The translations under genes were made by a program, and so were the position numbers. From Tumebacillus amylolyticus (lineage in GTDB: Bacteria; Bacillota; Bacilli; Tumebacillales; Tumebacillaceae): DNA of 64,000 bases. Below are positions 43,034 to 50,859 of the stretch, piece by piece. Below the pieces are notes generated by a model. That model was not told where the DNA came from, made no database searches, and saw nothing but the letters and a program-made list of their open reading frames with translations. The stretch is taken from contig NZ_JAEQNB010000004.1 in the NCBI RefSeq assembly GCF_016722965.1, positions 248,001 to 312,000 of the forward strand. The letters are read 5' to 3'. The stretch's first letter is position 1; every line of letters begins with the position of its first letter.

Positions 43034-43691
43034 ATACGAACGTCAGAATGTCGCGGAGATGGCAAATCTCATGATCGGCACGCTCCACCTCTTCGATCCA
43101 CGCGACACTGTTCGGGAACCACGCCGTCTTCATCCCCGCCGTCCGCGCTCCGTGAATGTCGTTGCGCGGGTGATCTCCCACATAGAGGCACGCTTCGGGA
43201 GCCACTCCCAGCCGCTCCGCCGCCCGTGCAAAAAGCGCCGGGTCCGGCTTGCGCAGACCCTCCGCTTCGGATATCAGCACGGCGTCCACGCGTTCGTTCA
43301 GCCCGAGCACCGAGAGTCCCAACGACTGCATCTCCGTCTGGCCGTTGGTGACGATACCGAGCTTCAGCCCTCGCGCACGCAACGCTTCCAGCGTTTCCAC
43401 CATGCCTGCAAACGGCTGGGCATGCTCGTTGCACTCCCGGTAAAACTCGCGCATCAACGCCTCCGCCGACAACTCCTCAATCTCAAACTCTTCCAACAAT
43501 TGTCTATATACGATAGACTTATGTACATAGCCAAACGAATCCAACTCCCAAAAACGGGCTTGGAACGTTTCCAACGGCACATGCGCCCAATGATCGAGAT
43601 ACCGCGCATGTTGATGAAGCAAAAACATCCGAACCGACAGACTGCGATCCAACAACGTCTCATCCAAGTCAAACAGCACCGCTTGCACCAT
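43032..43691 (-). CDS. HAD-superfamily hydrolase
   Basis: The 219-residue protein has HAD motif I FDLDETLLDRS, motif II LGIVTNGQ, motif III with KPDPALFARAAERLG and motif IV VGDHPRNDIHGAR. The cap is a helical C1 type, as in YjjG and related nucleotide or sugar phosphatases. The substrate cannot be assigned. It ends on its stop codon inside the terminator region, convergent with the HD-GYP gene, and is divergent from the APH-like gene. Confidence 0.9.
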   Translation of the reverse strand: MVQAVLFDLDETLLDRSLSVRMFLLHQHARYLDHWAHVPLETFQARFWELDSFGYVHKSIVYRQLLEEFEIEELSAEALMREFYRECNEHAQPFAGMVETLEALRARGLKLGIVTNGQTEMQSLGLSVLGLNERVDAVLISEAEGLRKPDPALFARAAERLGVAPEACLYVGDHPRNDIHGARTAGMKTAWFPNSVAWIEEVERADHEICHLRDILTFV

Positions 43692-43724
43692 GAACCATCA
43701 CCTCACGTCGGGAGTTTGATACCC

Positions 43725-44714
43725 ATGAAATCCACACTCGCCACCGCCTACAACATACACGATGCCACGCTGTCCCCGATACCGCACGGAGCCGTGAACC
43801 GAAATTACGTGGTTCAAGCCAACGAGGGTCCCTATGTCTTGAAGCATTATTCCACTCTGCACTATTCTCCTGAGCATATCGCACGAACATGCGACGTGCA
43901 ATCGTACGTTTGGGAGTCGGGCCTGCGCGTGCCGGAGATCGTGAAAAACGAGGCGGGGGAGTGGATCACGCCTGTCGAGGACGGCTTCGTCGTGTTGAGC
44001 CGCTTCGTCTCCGGTCGGCATCACATCCGAGGTCACATCCACGAAAAACCGGCGTACCAGAGCGGCGCGACGTTGGCGCGCTTGCAAGAGCACTTGGCAA
44101 AACTGCCGGATGATCAATCCTTCGCGCTCAAATCCCTCCCAGACGCCCTGCGCGACACGGAGAGCCTCTTGCGCAAAGCGGAGGCACATCGGCACCGAAG
44201 CCCGGTGGACGAAGTCGCCTGCTCGATTCTGCGCTACAAACTGCAAGCGTTGCAATCCCGCAGCGACCTCTCGCAAGTGGCTCAACACCTGCCCAGCCAA
44301 TGGGTACACGGGGATTACCATGAAGTGAATTTGCTGTTCACCGCCGAAGACGAGGTAGCGGCTGTCATCGATTTTGACAACATGCGGTGCATGCCAAGAG
44401 GGCTGGAAGTCATGCGGGCGATCTCGCTGATGTTTTTCACCCGCCAGAGCGGTCTCGAACCTCACGCGTACAAGTTTTTCGAAGGCTTCACCCGCCACAC
44501 ACCCACTCTCACAGAAGCGGAACTGACGCTGTACGTGCCGTTGCGACGCTACTATGCACTCAGCCGTCATTGGCCCCTCGAGGCGCGCTATGAAGCGCCT
44601 GAGCGCTACGACGAGCGCTGGGACCACTACATCCAACCGCCGTCCGACTGGTGGGAACGCAACGCAGAGGGAGTCACCGAACGCCTCTTGCAAATCCGGG
44701 CTCGCTGTCAGTGA
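43725..44714 (+). CDS. APH/CotS-like phosphotransferase
   Basis: The 329-residue protein has an aminoglycoside phosphotransferase-type kinase fold: NYVVQANEGPYVLKHY (ATP Lys), WVHGDYHEVNLLFTAED (catalytic HGDxxxxN) and VIDFDNMR (metal DxD). The family includes homoserine kinase, choline kinase and spore-coat CotS proteins. The substrate is unknown. The start ATG 43725 has GGGAG upstream; a longer in-frame reading goes through the HAD gene region and is not credible. Confidence 0.8.
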   Translation: MKSTLATAYNIHDATLSPIPHGAVNRNYVVQANEGPYVLKHYSTLHYSPEHIARTCDVQSYVWESGLRVPEIVKNEAGEWITPVEDGFVVLSRFVSGRHHIRGHIHEKPAYQSGATLARLQEHLAKLPDDQSFALKSLPDALRDTESLLRKAEAHRHRSPVDEVACSILRYKLQALQSRSDLSQVAQHLPSQWVHGDYHEVNLLFTAEDEVAAVIDFDNMRCMPRGLEVMRAISLMFFTRQSGLEPHAYKFFEGFTRHTPTLTEAELTLYVPLRRYYALSRHWPLEARYEAPERYDERWDHYIQPPSDWWERNAEGVTERLLQIRARCQ

Positions 44715-44721
44715 AAAAGGC

Positions 44722-44750
44722 TTGACGGGGGAACGAGCTTTTGGTATATT
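44722..44750 (+). promoter_or_regulatory. Strong sigma-A promoter for a candidate small RNA
   Basis: TTGACG (44722-44727) and TATATT (44745-44750) are exactly 17 bases apart. The next gene-sized frame is over 200 bases away, while a terminator lies about 85 bases downstream. Confidence 0.75.
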
Positions 44751-44756
44751 CATCAC

Positions 44757-44863
44757 TGTCGTCATTTTTCGACAGGTTACATCACTTCCCCATTTCAATG
44801 GGAGGTTGACCATAGATTCCCCCGTTTCCAGCCCTGCGCCGTTTAACGTCGCAGGGCTTTTTG
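44757..44863 (+). ncRNA. Candidate structured small RNA
   Basis: Between the promoter at 44722 and a strong terminator there are about 107 bases. Three hairpins are visible: TGTCG with CGACA (44757-44774), CCCAT with ATGGG (about 44790-44803), and a 9-bp terminator stem (44830-44838 with 44850-44858) with T5. A GGGAGG stretch in the middle could pair or initiate a very short peptide. It may be an independent sRNA or an attenuated leader of the Trp-repeat peptide genes 100 bases downstream. It matches no RNA family I know. Confidence 0.5.
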
Positions 44864-44963
44864 ATTGCCAAAAAAGTTTTGGATTTGTTTGATACAGAGT
44901 AATAAAGCACACCCTCTATAAATAAATATTGAAACATGAAGAACGAAAGGGGGTGCCGCAAGG

Positions 44964-45059
44964 ATGAACAAATGGATCGCCGTTGAGTGGATCGCAGTGG
45001 AACCGCAATGGATCTCCGTTGAACCGCTTTGGCTCCCTGTTGTCCCGGTTGAAGCCTAA
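44964..45059 (+). CDS. Trp-repeat small peptide 1 (putative RiPP precursor)
   Basis: This 31-codon gene starts at ATG 44964, eight bases after AAAGGGGGTG. The peptide is almost only W, I, V, E, P, A, S and L and repeats WIAVE, WIAVEPQ, WISVEPL, then WLPVVPVEA: four Trp at residues 4, 9, 16 and 23, spaced 5, 7 and 7. It has no signal peptide and one Lys. Such short, motif-repeating peptides with fixed aromatic positions are typical of modified-peptide precursors. The facing operon 0.2-3 kb away encodes a radical SAM enzyme and an exporter. The function is inferred only. Confidence 0.6.
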   Translation: MNKWIAVEWIAVEPQWISVEPLWLPVVPVEA

Positions 45060-45107
45060 GCCGTGGTCAAACAGTGGGTGCAAATAGACTTTTGGGGGGT
45101 GACTTCA

Positions 45108-45191
45108 GTGAAAGAATGGATCTCCGTTGAACCGCTTTGGATCCCGGTTGTCGTCGTTGCAGAGTGGATCTCCATCGTCGTCGAGAACTAA
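45108..45191 (+). CDS. Trp-repeat small peptide 2 (putative RiPP precursor)
   Basis: This 27-codon gene starts at GTG 45108, six bases after GGGGGGTG. It repeats the same unit as peptide 1: KEWISVEPLWIPVVVV, then AEWISIVVEN, with Trp at residues 4, 11 and 20. The nucleotide stretch encoding WISVEPLW is nearly identical in both genes, so they arose by duplication. The frame is open back to a GTG at 45063, which would add 15 residues including QWVQIDFWG, another unit-like piece, but without a ribosome site. A strong terminator follows. Confidence 0.6.
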   Translation: MKEWISVEPLWIPVVVVAEWISIVVEN

Positions 45192-45219
45192 GAAGTCCCC
45201 GTTTCATAACGAACATACG

Positions 45220-45247
45220 AAAGGCCGAGGGAAATCCCTCGGCCTTT
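45220..45247. terminator. Bidirectional terminator between peptide genes and radical SAM operon
   Basis: A perfect 12-bp stem (45220-45231 with 45236-45247) and AAAT loop end both the plus-strand peptide genes and the minus-strand operon. Confidence 0.85.
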
Positions 45248-45249
45248 GC

Positions 45250-45681
45250 TTATTTGCGGCGGTACGGAAGGTCCGGGACGATGTCCGGACCTTTCGCTTT
45301 GGCAATCCAATCGAGTTCGGCCATCGCCAGGAACTCGAAGTTCTCCGCGACATGCTTGTCGCCGTGCGACCGGATGCTCATGATGATCGGGTAGCAGGCG
45401 TGGTAGAACTGGTTCACGTACCAGATGTCAAACAGCAGATCGGGATGCACGAGCCCGTTTTTGTACAGCGTGCCGGTCATCTCGAAGAATCGATATACGC
45501 GGAAAAAGTGCCGGTTCTCGGCACTGTTCTCCGGGTAGAGCTCCCGAAACTCTTCGATGGTCGTTGCTTTCATCTCGTGCAGCAACCATTGGCGGGACGC
45601 ATACATCGCGTCCCCTTCAAACTCTTGGAACAATTTCAGCAACAAGTCTGCGTCTTGAAGAGTGGGTCGATCAACAGCCAC
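45250..45681 (-). CDS. Small DUF4760-like protein, last gene of radical SAM operon
   Basis: The 143-residue protein is mainly helical (KLFQEFEGDAMYASRQWLLH, FFRVYRFFEMTGTLYKNGLV, LLFDIWYVNQFYHACYPII), a layout similar to DUF4760 proteins; this match is from memory and uncertain. It starts at GTG 45681 with GGAGG that lies across the end of the upstream MFS gene, so translation is coupled. It has no signal peptide. It could be a partner protein of the peptide locus or a resistance factor; no direct evidence. Confidence 0.6.
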   Translation of the reverse strand: MAVDRPTLQDADLLLKLFQEFEGDAMYASRQWLLHEMKATTIEEFRELYPENSAENRHFFRVYRFFEMTGTLYKNGLVHPDLLFDIWYVNQFYHACYPIIMSIRSHGDKHVAENFEFLAMAELDWIAKAKGPDIVPDLPYRRK

Positions 45682-45687
45682 TTGAGG

Positions 45688-46941
45688 TCATCCTCCAATC
45701 GAAACGTCAGGTTGGTGTTCCGCTTGCAGTCGTGCCAAGCGGGACTTCAGATAGCCAATCAATACCAGTGTAGACAGCGCGATGATCACCGTCAACAACT
45801 TGCCTCCTTGCGAGATCGGAATCCATTCGCCGACCGCAGAGAACAGCGGCAGGGCAATTCCGTAGGCGAGACGCGACATCGACAGCCACGACGCATAGAC
45901 ACGGCCGCGAATCGAGGGGTCGGAGTAGGTGAGGAGCGAAGTTTCCGTGACGATGTTCACCCCGGATTGGAAGATGTTTGTCACGAGCAGGAACGCGAGG
46001 AACAGTGGCCAGTTGTGAATCGAGAACGTCACGCCAAGCCCGATGCCGTACAGGATGTTGAACGGGAAGTAAATTTTGAAAAACGCCGTGTCGTCGAACG
46101 GTTTCTTTTTGAAGTAGCGTTTGATGAAGAACGCGCCGATGATGTACGCAATCGCCGTGATCGAATACCCGATCCCGATGCCGGAGTTGCCGGCTTGCAA
46201 CTCGTTCAAGATGTACAGGGAGAAGAGGATGTACACGTAGCCCAAGCAGAAGTCGCGCCAGAATTGCAGGTTGTACACCGCAACCAGTTGGGGGCGGTTT
46301 TTGACGTAGACGATCCCTTCTTTGACTTGTTGCAAGTAGGGAACACGGGCTTTGGCTTCGGACGGTTTCGTCCAGGCGTATTGAATGAAGTAGATGCACA
46401 CGGCCGAGAACAGGTACGACGCAGCGTCATACCAGAGCACGGCATACGGCCCGACCCAGTCCGCCACGAAGCCGCCAAGCGCTGTGGCCACCGCCATGGC
46501 AACGGAGTTCAAAAGGGCGAACGAACTCGTCGCTTGCACGATTTTGTCCTTGCCGACTAATTCCGGCAGCATCGTGGCGCGGGCCGGTGCGAACAAGGAC
46601 GAAACCAGCGCAGACGCGGCGATGAAGATGTAGACGATCCAGATGTTCTGAACCCAAGCGCCGTAGATCACCGCGGCGGAGAGCAGGGAACGGGCGATGT
46701 CGACGTAGATCATGATTTTTTTCTTGTTCAGACGGTCGACGAGCGGGCCCATGATGATCCCGCCAAACAGCACGGGCAGAACACTTGCGATGAACATACC
46801 GCCGACGGCGCTTGCATGCGGATACAGGGCGTAGGTCACGCCGATGAGCGCGATCGTTTTGAACCAGTCACCGAACAGCGAGACCAGTTGTCCGAGGTAA
46901 AGCAACGTGAAGTTCCGGTTGGCAAACAGTGAGGACTTCAT
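45688..46941 (-). CDS. MFS transporter in radical SAM operon
   Basis: The 417-residue protein has about 12 membrane segments and the MFS_3-type start (MKSSLFANRNFTLLYLGQLV, SLFGDWFKTIALIG). The TM2-3 loop has GPLVDRLNKKKIMI. It resembles the MFS exporter at 2454 in architecture, including the GDW motif, but is a different protein. Start ATG 46941 follows GGAGG. It stands between a radical SAM gene and a small protein gene in one operon, so it may export the product of that locus. Confidence 0.85.
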   Translation of the reverse strand: MKSSLFANRNFTLLYLGQLVSLFGDWFKTIALIGVTYALYPHASAVGGMFIASVLPVLFGGIIMGPLVDRLNKKKIMIYVDIARSLLSAAVIYGAWVQNIWIVYIFIAASALVSSLFAPARATMLPELVGKDKIVQATSSFALLNSVAMAVATALGGFVADWVGPYAVLWYDAASYLFSAVCIYFIQYAWTKPSEAKARVPYLQQVKEGIVYVKNRPQLVAVYNLQFWRDFCLGYVYILFSLYILNELQAGNSGIGIGYSITAIAYIIGAFFIKRYFKKKPFDDTAFFKIYFPFNILYGIGLGVTFSIHNWPLFLAFLLVTNIFQSGVNIVTETSLLTYSDPSIRGRVYASWLSMSRLAYGIALPLFSAVGEWIPISQGGKLLTVIIALSTLVLIGYLKSRLARLQAEHQPDVSIGG

Positions 46942-46956
46942 GCGAGAGCCTCCATT

Positions 46957-46985
46957 CAAAAGGACCGCCAGGGTCGCTGGCGGTC
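46957..46985 (-). terminator. Attenuator-like terminator between radical SAM and MFS genes
   Basis: A perfect 9-bp stem (46963-46971 with 46977-46985) is followed on the minus strand by CTTTTG. It would lower expression of the MFS gene compared with the radical SAM gene. Confidence 0.6.
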
Positions 46986-47003
46986 GCGGATTTTTGAAAT
47001 TGC

Positions 47004-48371
47004 CTAGCCAAGCGAGATCAGGTCGGTCTCTTCGAACCATTGACGATCTTCTTGGGTGCGGTCGACATAGCGGTCGTAGTAGACGCGTTGGTCGTCCGGG
47101 ATCAAGTCGATCATCATGTTCATGTACCATTTCTTGCCTTCTTCGGTCATGACCAGATCGCTGCCTTCGCGCACGACGAGGCCCATTTTTTCGAAGCGGT
47201 TCAGCTTCTCGAAGTAGTCCGGAGAGAGGCCGAGCGTGTTCAAGTAGTCCATGGAGATGCGCATGACTTTCGGGAAGAAGATCAGCGCGCGCTCCTTGGC
47301 ATGGTACTCAAACGTGGTGCGGATCGGCAGACGACCTTCGTTGATCGCGGCGATGTACTTGTCGAGCTCGACTTCGTTGTTGTGGGACATGCCGGAGAGC
47401 GAGGAGGAAGCAGAGAGGCCGCAGCCGATGTATTCGTCCTCGTAACGGCCGTAGATCGTCTCGCCGAACTTGAAGCGGTTGTAGCGAGCGTCTTGGCGGG
47501 TGAACGTGTAGACGTAGGTTTGGTCGTAGCCGTTTTGACGCAGGTAGTTGACGGCAAATTGTTGCAGCGCGACTTTGTCGTCCGCTTGCGGCGGCATCTC
47601 GATCTTGCCGTTTTTGATCATGTTGAGGAAGCCTTTCGACGTGACGAGGTACTCCAGCGGGTACGCATCAACCGAGGTGGTCGCCAGTTGCTTGGCGGTG
47701 TACAGGTCTTGCTCCAAGCGCTCAAGGGTTTGACCCGGCAGTTGGTACAGCAGGTCCATGTTGTGCGCCTTGAAGTATTTCTCGCCCAGATCGCGGGTGC
47801 GCAGAATTTCGTCGTGGGTCGCCGTCAAGTTGAAGATCTTGCGGTACTCTTGGTCGAAGGTCTGCACGCCAAACGAGATGCGGTTGACGCCGACAGCATG
47901 CATCGCCGCCAGTTTGTCTTCCGTTGCCGACTTCGCTTCCACTTCAAACGACCATTCGCAGTCGGACGCGAGGCGGAAGTTTGCGTGGATGACGCGACCG
48001 AGTTGTTCGATCTGCGCCGGAGTCAGCACGGACGGAGTGCCGCCGCCGAAGTAGATCGCGCTCAGTTCGAAGCCTTTGATGTACTCCTGATTGCCGACCA
48101 TCGCCAATTCCTTCGCCAGCGCGTCGACGTACGGTTGGAGTTTTTCTTGGTAGTTCGTCGAGCGGATGAACGGGCAGAACGTGCAAATCGTGTCACAGAA
48201 CGGGATGTGAACGTAGAGAGACTTTTTGCCGTTGAGGGTGGACGAGTTGGACAGGAATTGACGAGCACGCGGCTCGGCGTCGATGTGGGAACCGTCACCT
48301 TGGAACGGGTAGAGGTAGTTCCACATCGTCGGGAGTTTTTTGTAAGACAATTCGTTGTTGTTGGTCGCCAT
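47004..48371 (-). CDS. HemW-like (class C type) radical SAM enzyme
   Basis: The 455-residue protein has the radical SAM motif in HIPFCDTICTFCPFIRS (CxxxCxxC with Cys at about residues 59, 63 and 66), the SAM-contacting IYFGGGTPSVLTPAQIEQLG and RISFGVQTFDQE, and a HemW-type C-terminal domain. HemN/HemW-like enzymes include true heme proteins and class C methylases of peptide and other natural products. A CxxxCxxCPF motif instead of CxYC is unusual for HemW. It starts at ATG 48371 after AAGGGG. It has an own promoter with a palindrome and no heme gene nearby. Confidence 0.85.
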   Translation of the reverse strand: MATNNNELSYKKLPTMWNYLYPFQGDGSHIDAEPRARQFLSNSSTLNGKKSLYVHIPFCDTICTFCPFIRSTNYQEKLQPYVDALAKELAMVGNQEYIKGFELSAIYFGGGTPSVLTPAQIEQLGRVIHANFRLASDCEWSFEVEAKSATEDKLAAMHAVGVNRISFGVQTFDQEYRKIFNLTATHDEILRTRDLGEKYFKAHNMDLLYQLPGQTLERLEQDLYTAKQLATTSVDAYPLEYLVTSKGFLNMIKNGKIEMPPQADDKVALQQFAVNYLRQNGYDQTYVYTFTRQDARYNRFKFGETIYGRYEDEYIGCGLSASSSLSGMSHNNEVELDKYIAAINEGRLPIRTTFEYHAKERALIFFPKVMRISMDYLNTLGLSPDYFEKLNRFEKMGLVVREGSDLVMTEEGKKWYMNMMIDLIPDDQRVYYDRYVDRTQEDRQWFEETDLISLG

Positions 48372-48391
48372 CTGCGAAGTCGCCCCTTGTC

Positions 48392-48427
48392 AGGATGAAC
48401 GTATCATCCTCTTTTTATGTTTGTCAA
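48392..48427 (-). promoter_or_regulatory. Promoter with palindromic operator for the radical SAM operon
   Basis: On the minus strand TTGACA (48422-48427) is followed 18 bases later by an extended TGATACGTT -10 region (48398-48406). A perfect inverted repeat AGGATGA-N5-TCATCCT (48392-48410) covers the -10, as for a repressor operator. The regulator is not known. Confidence 0.55.
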
Positions 48428-48648
48428 TTATAAATATTATGAATTTAAAAGAATTGGTTTTCTTACTGACATCACTCCTTTGATTTGTTATCAAATATTT
48501 GATCCTATCTACCCTTAAACATACGCTGAATTCGAATAAACATGTTTTCAATTTGACTGCGGGCAGGAGAAAATTTGGTATAGCACCCAAAACAAGCGGC
48601 AAAACTGAACTCAGGTATTGTCTGTTTTTTCTTGAGGAGGGATTGCCT

Positions 48649-49299
48649 ATGAATCCGGGCGTACAAGCGAATATCATCGCGCTCGTGCTCTTCATCCTCG
48701 TCCTGAGCGGATGGGGAGGCAGGACCTTGCGCGACGCCAATCTGACGCCGCGCGTCACCGCCATCGGGCTGTTGTTGTATGTGCTGGCCGACGGTTTTAC
48801 GTTGACGCTTCGGCATGATCTGCATTTTGATGTGGCGGGTCTGCTGTTGCCGATTGCGCTGACAGCCGTCGCGATGCGGGCAGGTCCCCACGCGGGAGCA
48901 CGCGCTTCTTGGTGGATCGGCTGTCTCACCGTCGCCTCTGTCACCGTCGTGCTGATGACGTTGGTGCCGCTCGACCCGGCGTTTTTTCCCTTGGAAGGGC
49001 CGGCGCTGTATCCGGTCTGTGCAGCCTTGGTTTCCGTTGTTTCGGTTCGACGTCCGTTTTTCGCCGTCTCGATGGCCGTTATGGGGTTGGCTCTCGGGAC
49101 CCAGATCGACCCGTGGCTGCATGCACGTGTCGAGGTTGATTCGTATCTGTTTGGGAGTCGGGAGATGCAGGACTGGATGGCGTTTGCCGCTCTCGGTGTT
49201 CTGTTGACACACGGCCCCTACAACACCACCGTCCGCATCGTCTACACCTGGATCAAACAGAGGTTCCGCAGACGAGAGGAGGGTCCGGAGCGTGTCTGA
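48649..49299 (+). CDS. YphA-like membrane protein
   Basis: The 216-residue protein has about seven hydrophobic segments (for example ANIIALVLFILVLSGWGG, LTVASVTVVLMTLVPLDP) and a basic C-terminus. Length, hydropathy and position after fni and ahead of der fit the YphA family of Bacillus; the identity is inferred from synteny. ATG 48649 follows GAGGAGGG. It overlaps the next gene by eight bases, so they are co-translated. Confidence 0.7.
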   Translation: MNPGVQANIIALVLFILVLSGWGGRTLRDANLTPRVTAIGLLLYVLADGFTLTLRHDLHFDVAGLLLPIALTAVAMRAGPHAGARASWWIGCLTVASVTVVLMTLVPLDPAFFPLEGPALYPVCAALVSVVSVRRPFFAVSMAVMGLALGTQIDPWLHARVEVDSYLFGSREMQDWMAFAALGVLLTHGPYNTTVRIVYTWIKQRFRRREEGPERV

Positions 49300-50188
49300 G
49301 TTTACGAGAATCATCTTGGTCGGGGCCATCATGGGCATCATCTGCCGGGTGTTGCTTTTGCGAACCGACTACCGCCAATACCCGACGTACCCGCATGGCA
49401 AGATCATTCACTTGGCACTTGGCGTCATCGCATCGGGACTTGGTTCGGTGCTCGTCGCCACGTTGCTTGACAAAAACTATACCGCCGTCACTTTCTTGAC
49501 GCTCGCCGCCCAGCAGTTTCGCGACGTGCGCAACATGGAGCGGCAGATGCTGACAAACTGCGACGAGATGGAATTGGTGCCGCGCGGGATGACGTACATC
49601 GAAGGCATCGCGATGGCTTTTGAAGGACGCAACTACCTCGTGATTGCCACGGCGTTTTTTACCGGCATCGCGACGCACTTTGCGCATTGGTACGGGGGTG
49701 TTCTGGTCGGCACGGTCTGCATCGTCATCGCGACCAAGTACATGTCGGGGCGCACGATTGACTACATCGGCAAAGTCCGGGAAGGCAAGGTGCGTTTCGA
49801 CGGCCCGAACTTGTTCGTCGATGACATCCTCATCTACAACACCGGGCTCAAAGACACGCAGCAAAAAATTCTCAAGCACGGCGTCGGCATCGTCATCGAG
49901 CCGAAAAACGCCAACTCCACCGTCACCTTCTCCAACTTGGGACAGCGCCAAGCGATTTTGCACGACGTCGCCACGATTCTCGGCGTCTACCGAGACAGCG
50001 GCGAACCGTCGCTCGTCCCGCTCTCCAAGCGAGACCTCGATTCCGGCAAACTCGCGATCTTTCTGCTCCCTCTGGACCGCGACGCGGAAAAAGCCTGTGC
50101 CATCGTCCGCCGCGCTCCCGTGCTGGAGAACGCCTACCGCCGTCCGCTGAAGCTCAAAGGAAGCGTCAAACCGGATCATCAGTTGTAA
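49292..50188 (+). CDS. YIEGIA-family membrane protein
   Basis: The 298-residue protein carries the name-giving motif in MTYIEGIAMAFEGRNYLV (about residues 106-123). It has N-terminal and central membrane segments, then a soluble C-terminal domain (LFVDDILIYNTGLKDTQQKI onward). The family is restricted to spore-forming Firmicutes and its role is not established. It starts at GTG 49292 inside the preceding gene. A small partner protein gene follows after 21 bases. Confidence 0.85.
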   Translation: MSEFTRIILVGAIMGIICRVLLLRTDYRQYPTYPHGKIIHLALGVIASGLGSVLVATLLDKNYTAVTFLTLAAQQFRDVRNMERQMLTNCDEMELVPRGMTYIEGIAMAFEGRNYLVIATAFFTGIATHFAHWYGGVLVGTVCIVIATKYMSGRTIDYIGKVREGKVRFDGPNLFVDDILIYNTGLKDTQQKILKHGVGIVIEPKNANSTVTFSNLGQRQAILHDVATILGVYRDSGEPSLVPLSKRDLDSGKLAIFLLPLDRDAEKACAIVRRAPVLENAYRRPLKLKGSVKPDHQL

Positions 50189-50209
50189 GAAAAAGGAGGT
50201 CTGACCTTA

Positions 50210-50404
50210 ATGTCATCCACCGCCCTGACCAACTGCATCCTCGCCCTCGTCACCACGAAAAAGGACAGCGTGGGCGGGTCTTGTCCGATCTTCTACTGCC
50301 AAGATGACGCCGACTTACAAAAAACCTCGCTGTATCTGGAAAAAATCCTCGACGCGATGGCGCACGAAGTGAAGCCGGGCGTCATGATTCTGGTGAAGCA
50401 CTGA
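50210..50404 (+). CDS. Small partner protein of the YIEGIA protein
   Basis: The 64-residue product (TNCILALVTTKKDSVGGSCP, IFYCQDDADLQKTSLYLEKI) is of the type annotated as a capping complex subunit for YIEGIA, always found beside that gene. GGAGG precedes ATG 50210. Its stop codon overlaps the start of the next gene by one base. Function is unknown beyond the partnership. Confidence 0.75.
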   Translation: MSSTALTNCILALVTTKKDSVGGSCPIFYCQDDADLQKTSLYLEKILDAMAHEVKPGVMILVKH

Positions 50405-50853
50405 TGAAACACCGCGTGTACTACGACGGCGGCAACGGATACGCGGCACTGATCACGGCTGCGATGCGTTTGAAACTGCTGCCTGACGACCTGTTGCCGA
50501 CTCCGGAACGCATTCAAAACTTCCTGCGCGACCATGCGTTTCTCTTGCCCAAGGGCAACGTCAACTTGCTTGGAGAGCAGCAGAATGAGCGTGTGTACTG
50601 GTGCGGGCTGGGTCGAGCGGAAATCGTCTCGCTCCGCACATGGCGGCACTTTTTGCATCTCTACGACCAGTCGCAGGCCGACTTTTTTTTCTATCGGGTG
50701 TCCATGCCAAAACCCTTTCGCTGGCGACGGGGGGAGCGCTTGCTGATGACACCGGGTCGGCGGGAGCGAGGGCGAGAGTTGTTGGCGCGTGCGGCAGTTC
50801 ATGAGTATGCGCGGTTTCTCAACGTGCTGTTGACCGACTGGCCAGAGGGGTGA
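50404..50853 (+). CDS. DUF3189-family protein (first of a pair)
   Basis: The 149-residue protein has HRVYYDGGNGYAALITAAMR near its start and a Trp/Phe-rich middle, matching DUF3189 proteins of spore formers. It shares its layout (VYYxGG... then an Arg-rich end) with the next gene, although identity is low. ATG 50404 overlaps the previous stop codon. Expressed with the YIEGIA set, it is probably sporulation-linked; the activity is unknown. Confidence 0.65.
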   Translation: MKHRVYYDGGNGYAALITAAMRLKLLPDDLLPTPERIQNFLRDHAFLLPKGNVNLLGEQQNERVYWCGLGRAEIVSLRTWRHFLHLYDQSQADFFFYRVSMPKPFRWRRGERLLMTPGRRERGRELLARAAVHEYARFLNVLLTDWPEG

Positions 50854-50859
50854 GGGACG

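Noticed and set aside
42720-44714. Fusion of the APH-like kinase with a long N-terminal part
   Set aside because: The upstream part of this frame is antisense to the HAD gene and overlaps the HD-GYP gene. The real start has a ribosome site at 43725.
45127-46560. 477-codon open frame on the plus strand
   Set aside because: Antisense to the MFS gene and small protein gene, which have proper starts and coupling.
47004-48371. Radical SAM gene as coproporphyrinogen oxidase HemN or housekeeping HemW
   Set aside because: Its motif (CxxxCxxCPF), location with an exporter and lack of heme genes or the usual hrcA-dnaK neighbours argue for a specialised enzyme, though this cannot be fully excluded.
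47040-48398. 452-codon open frame on the plus strand
   Set aside because: Antisense to the radical SAM gene whose CxxxCxxC motif is intact.
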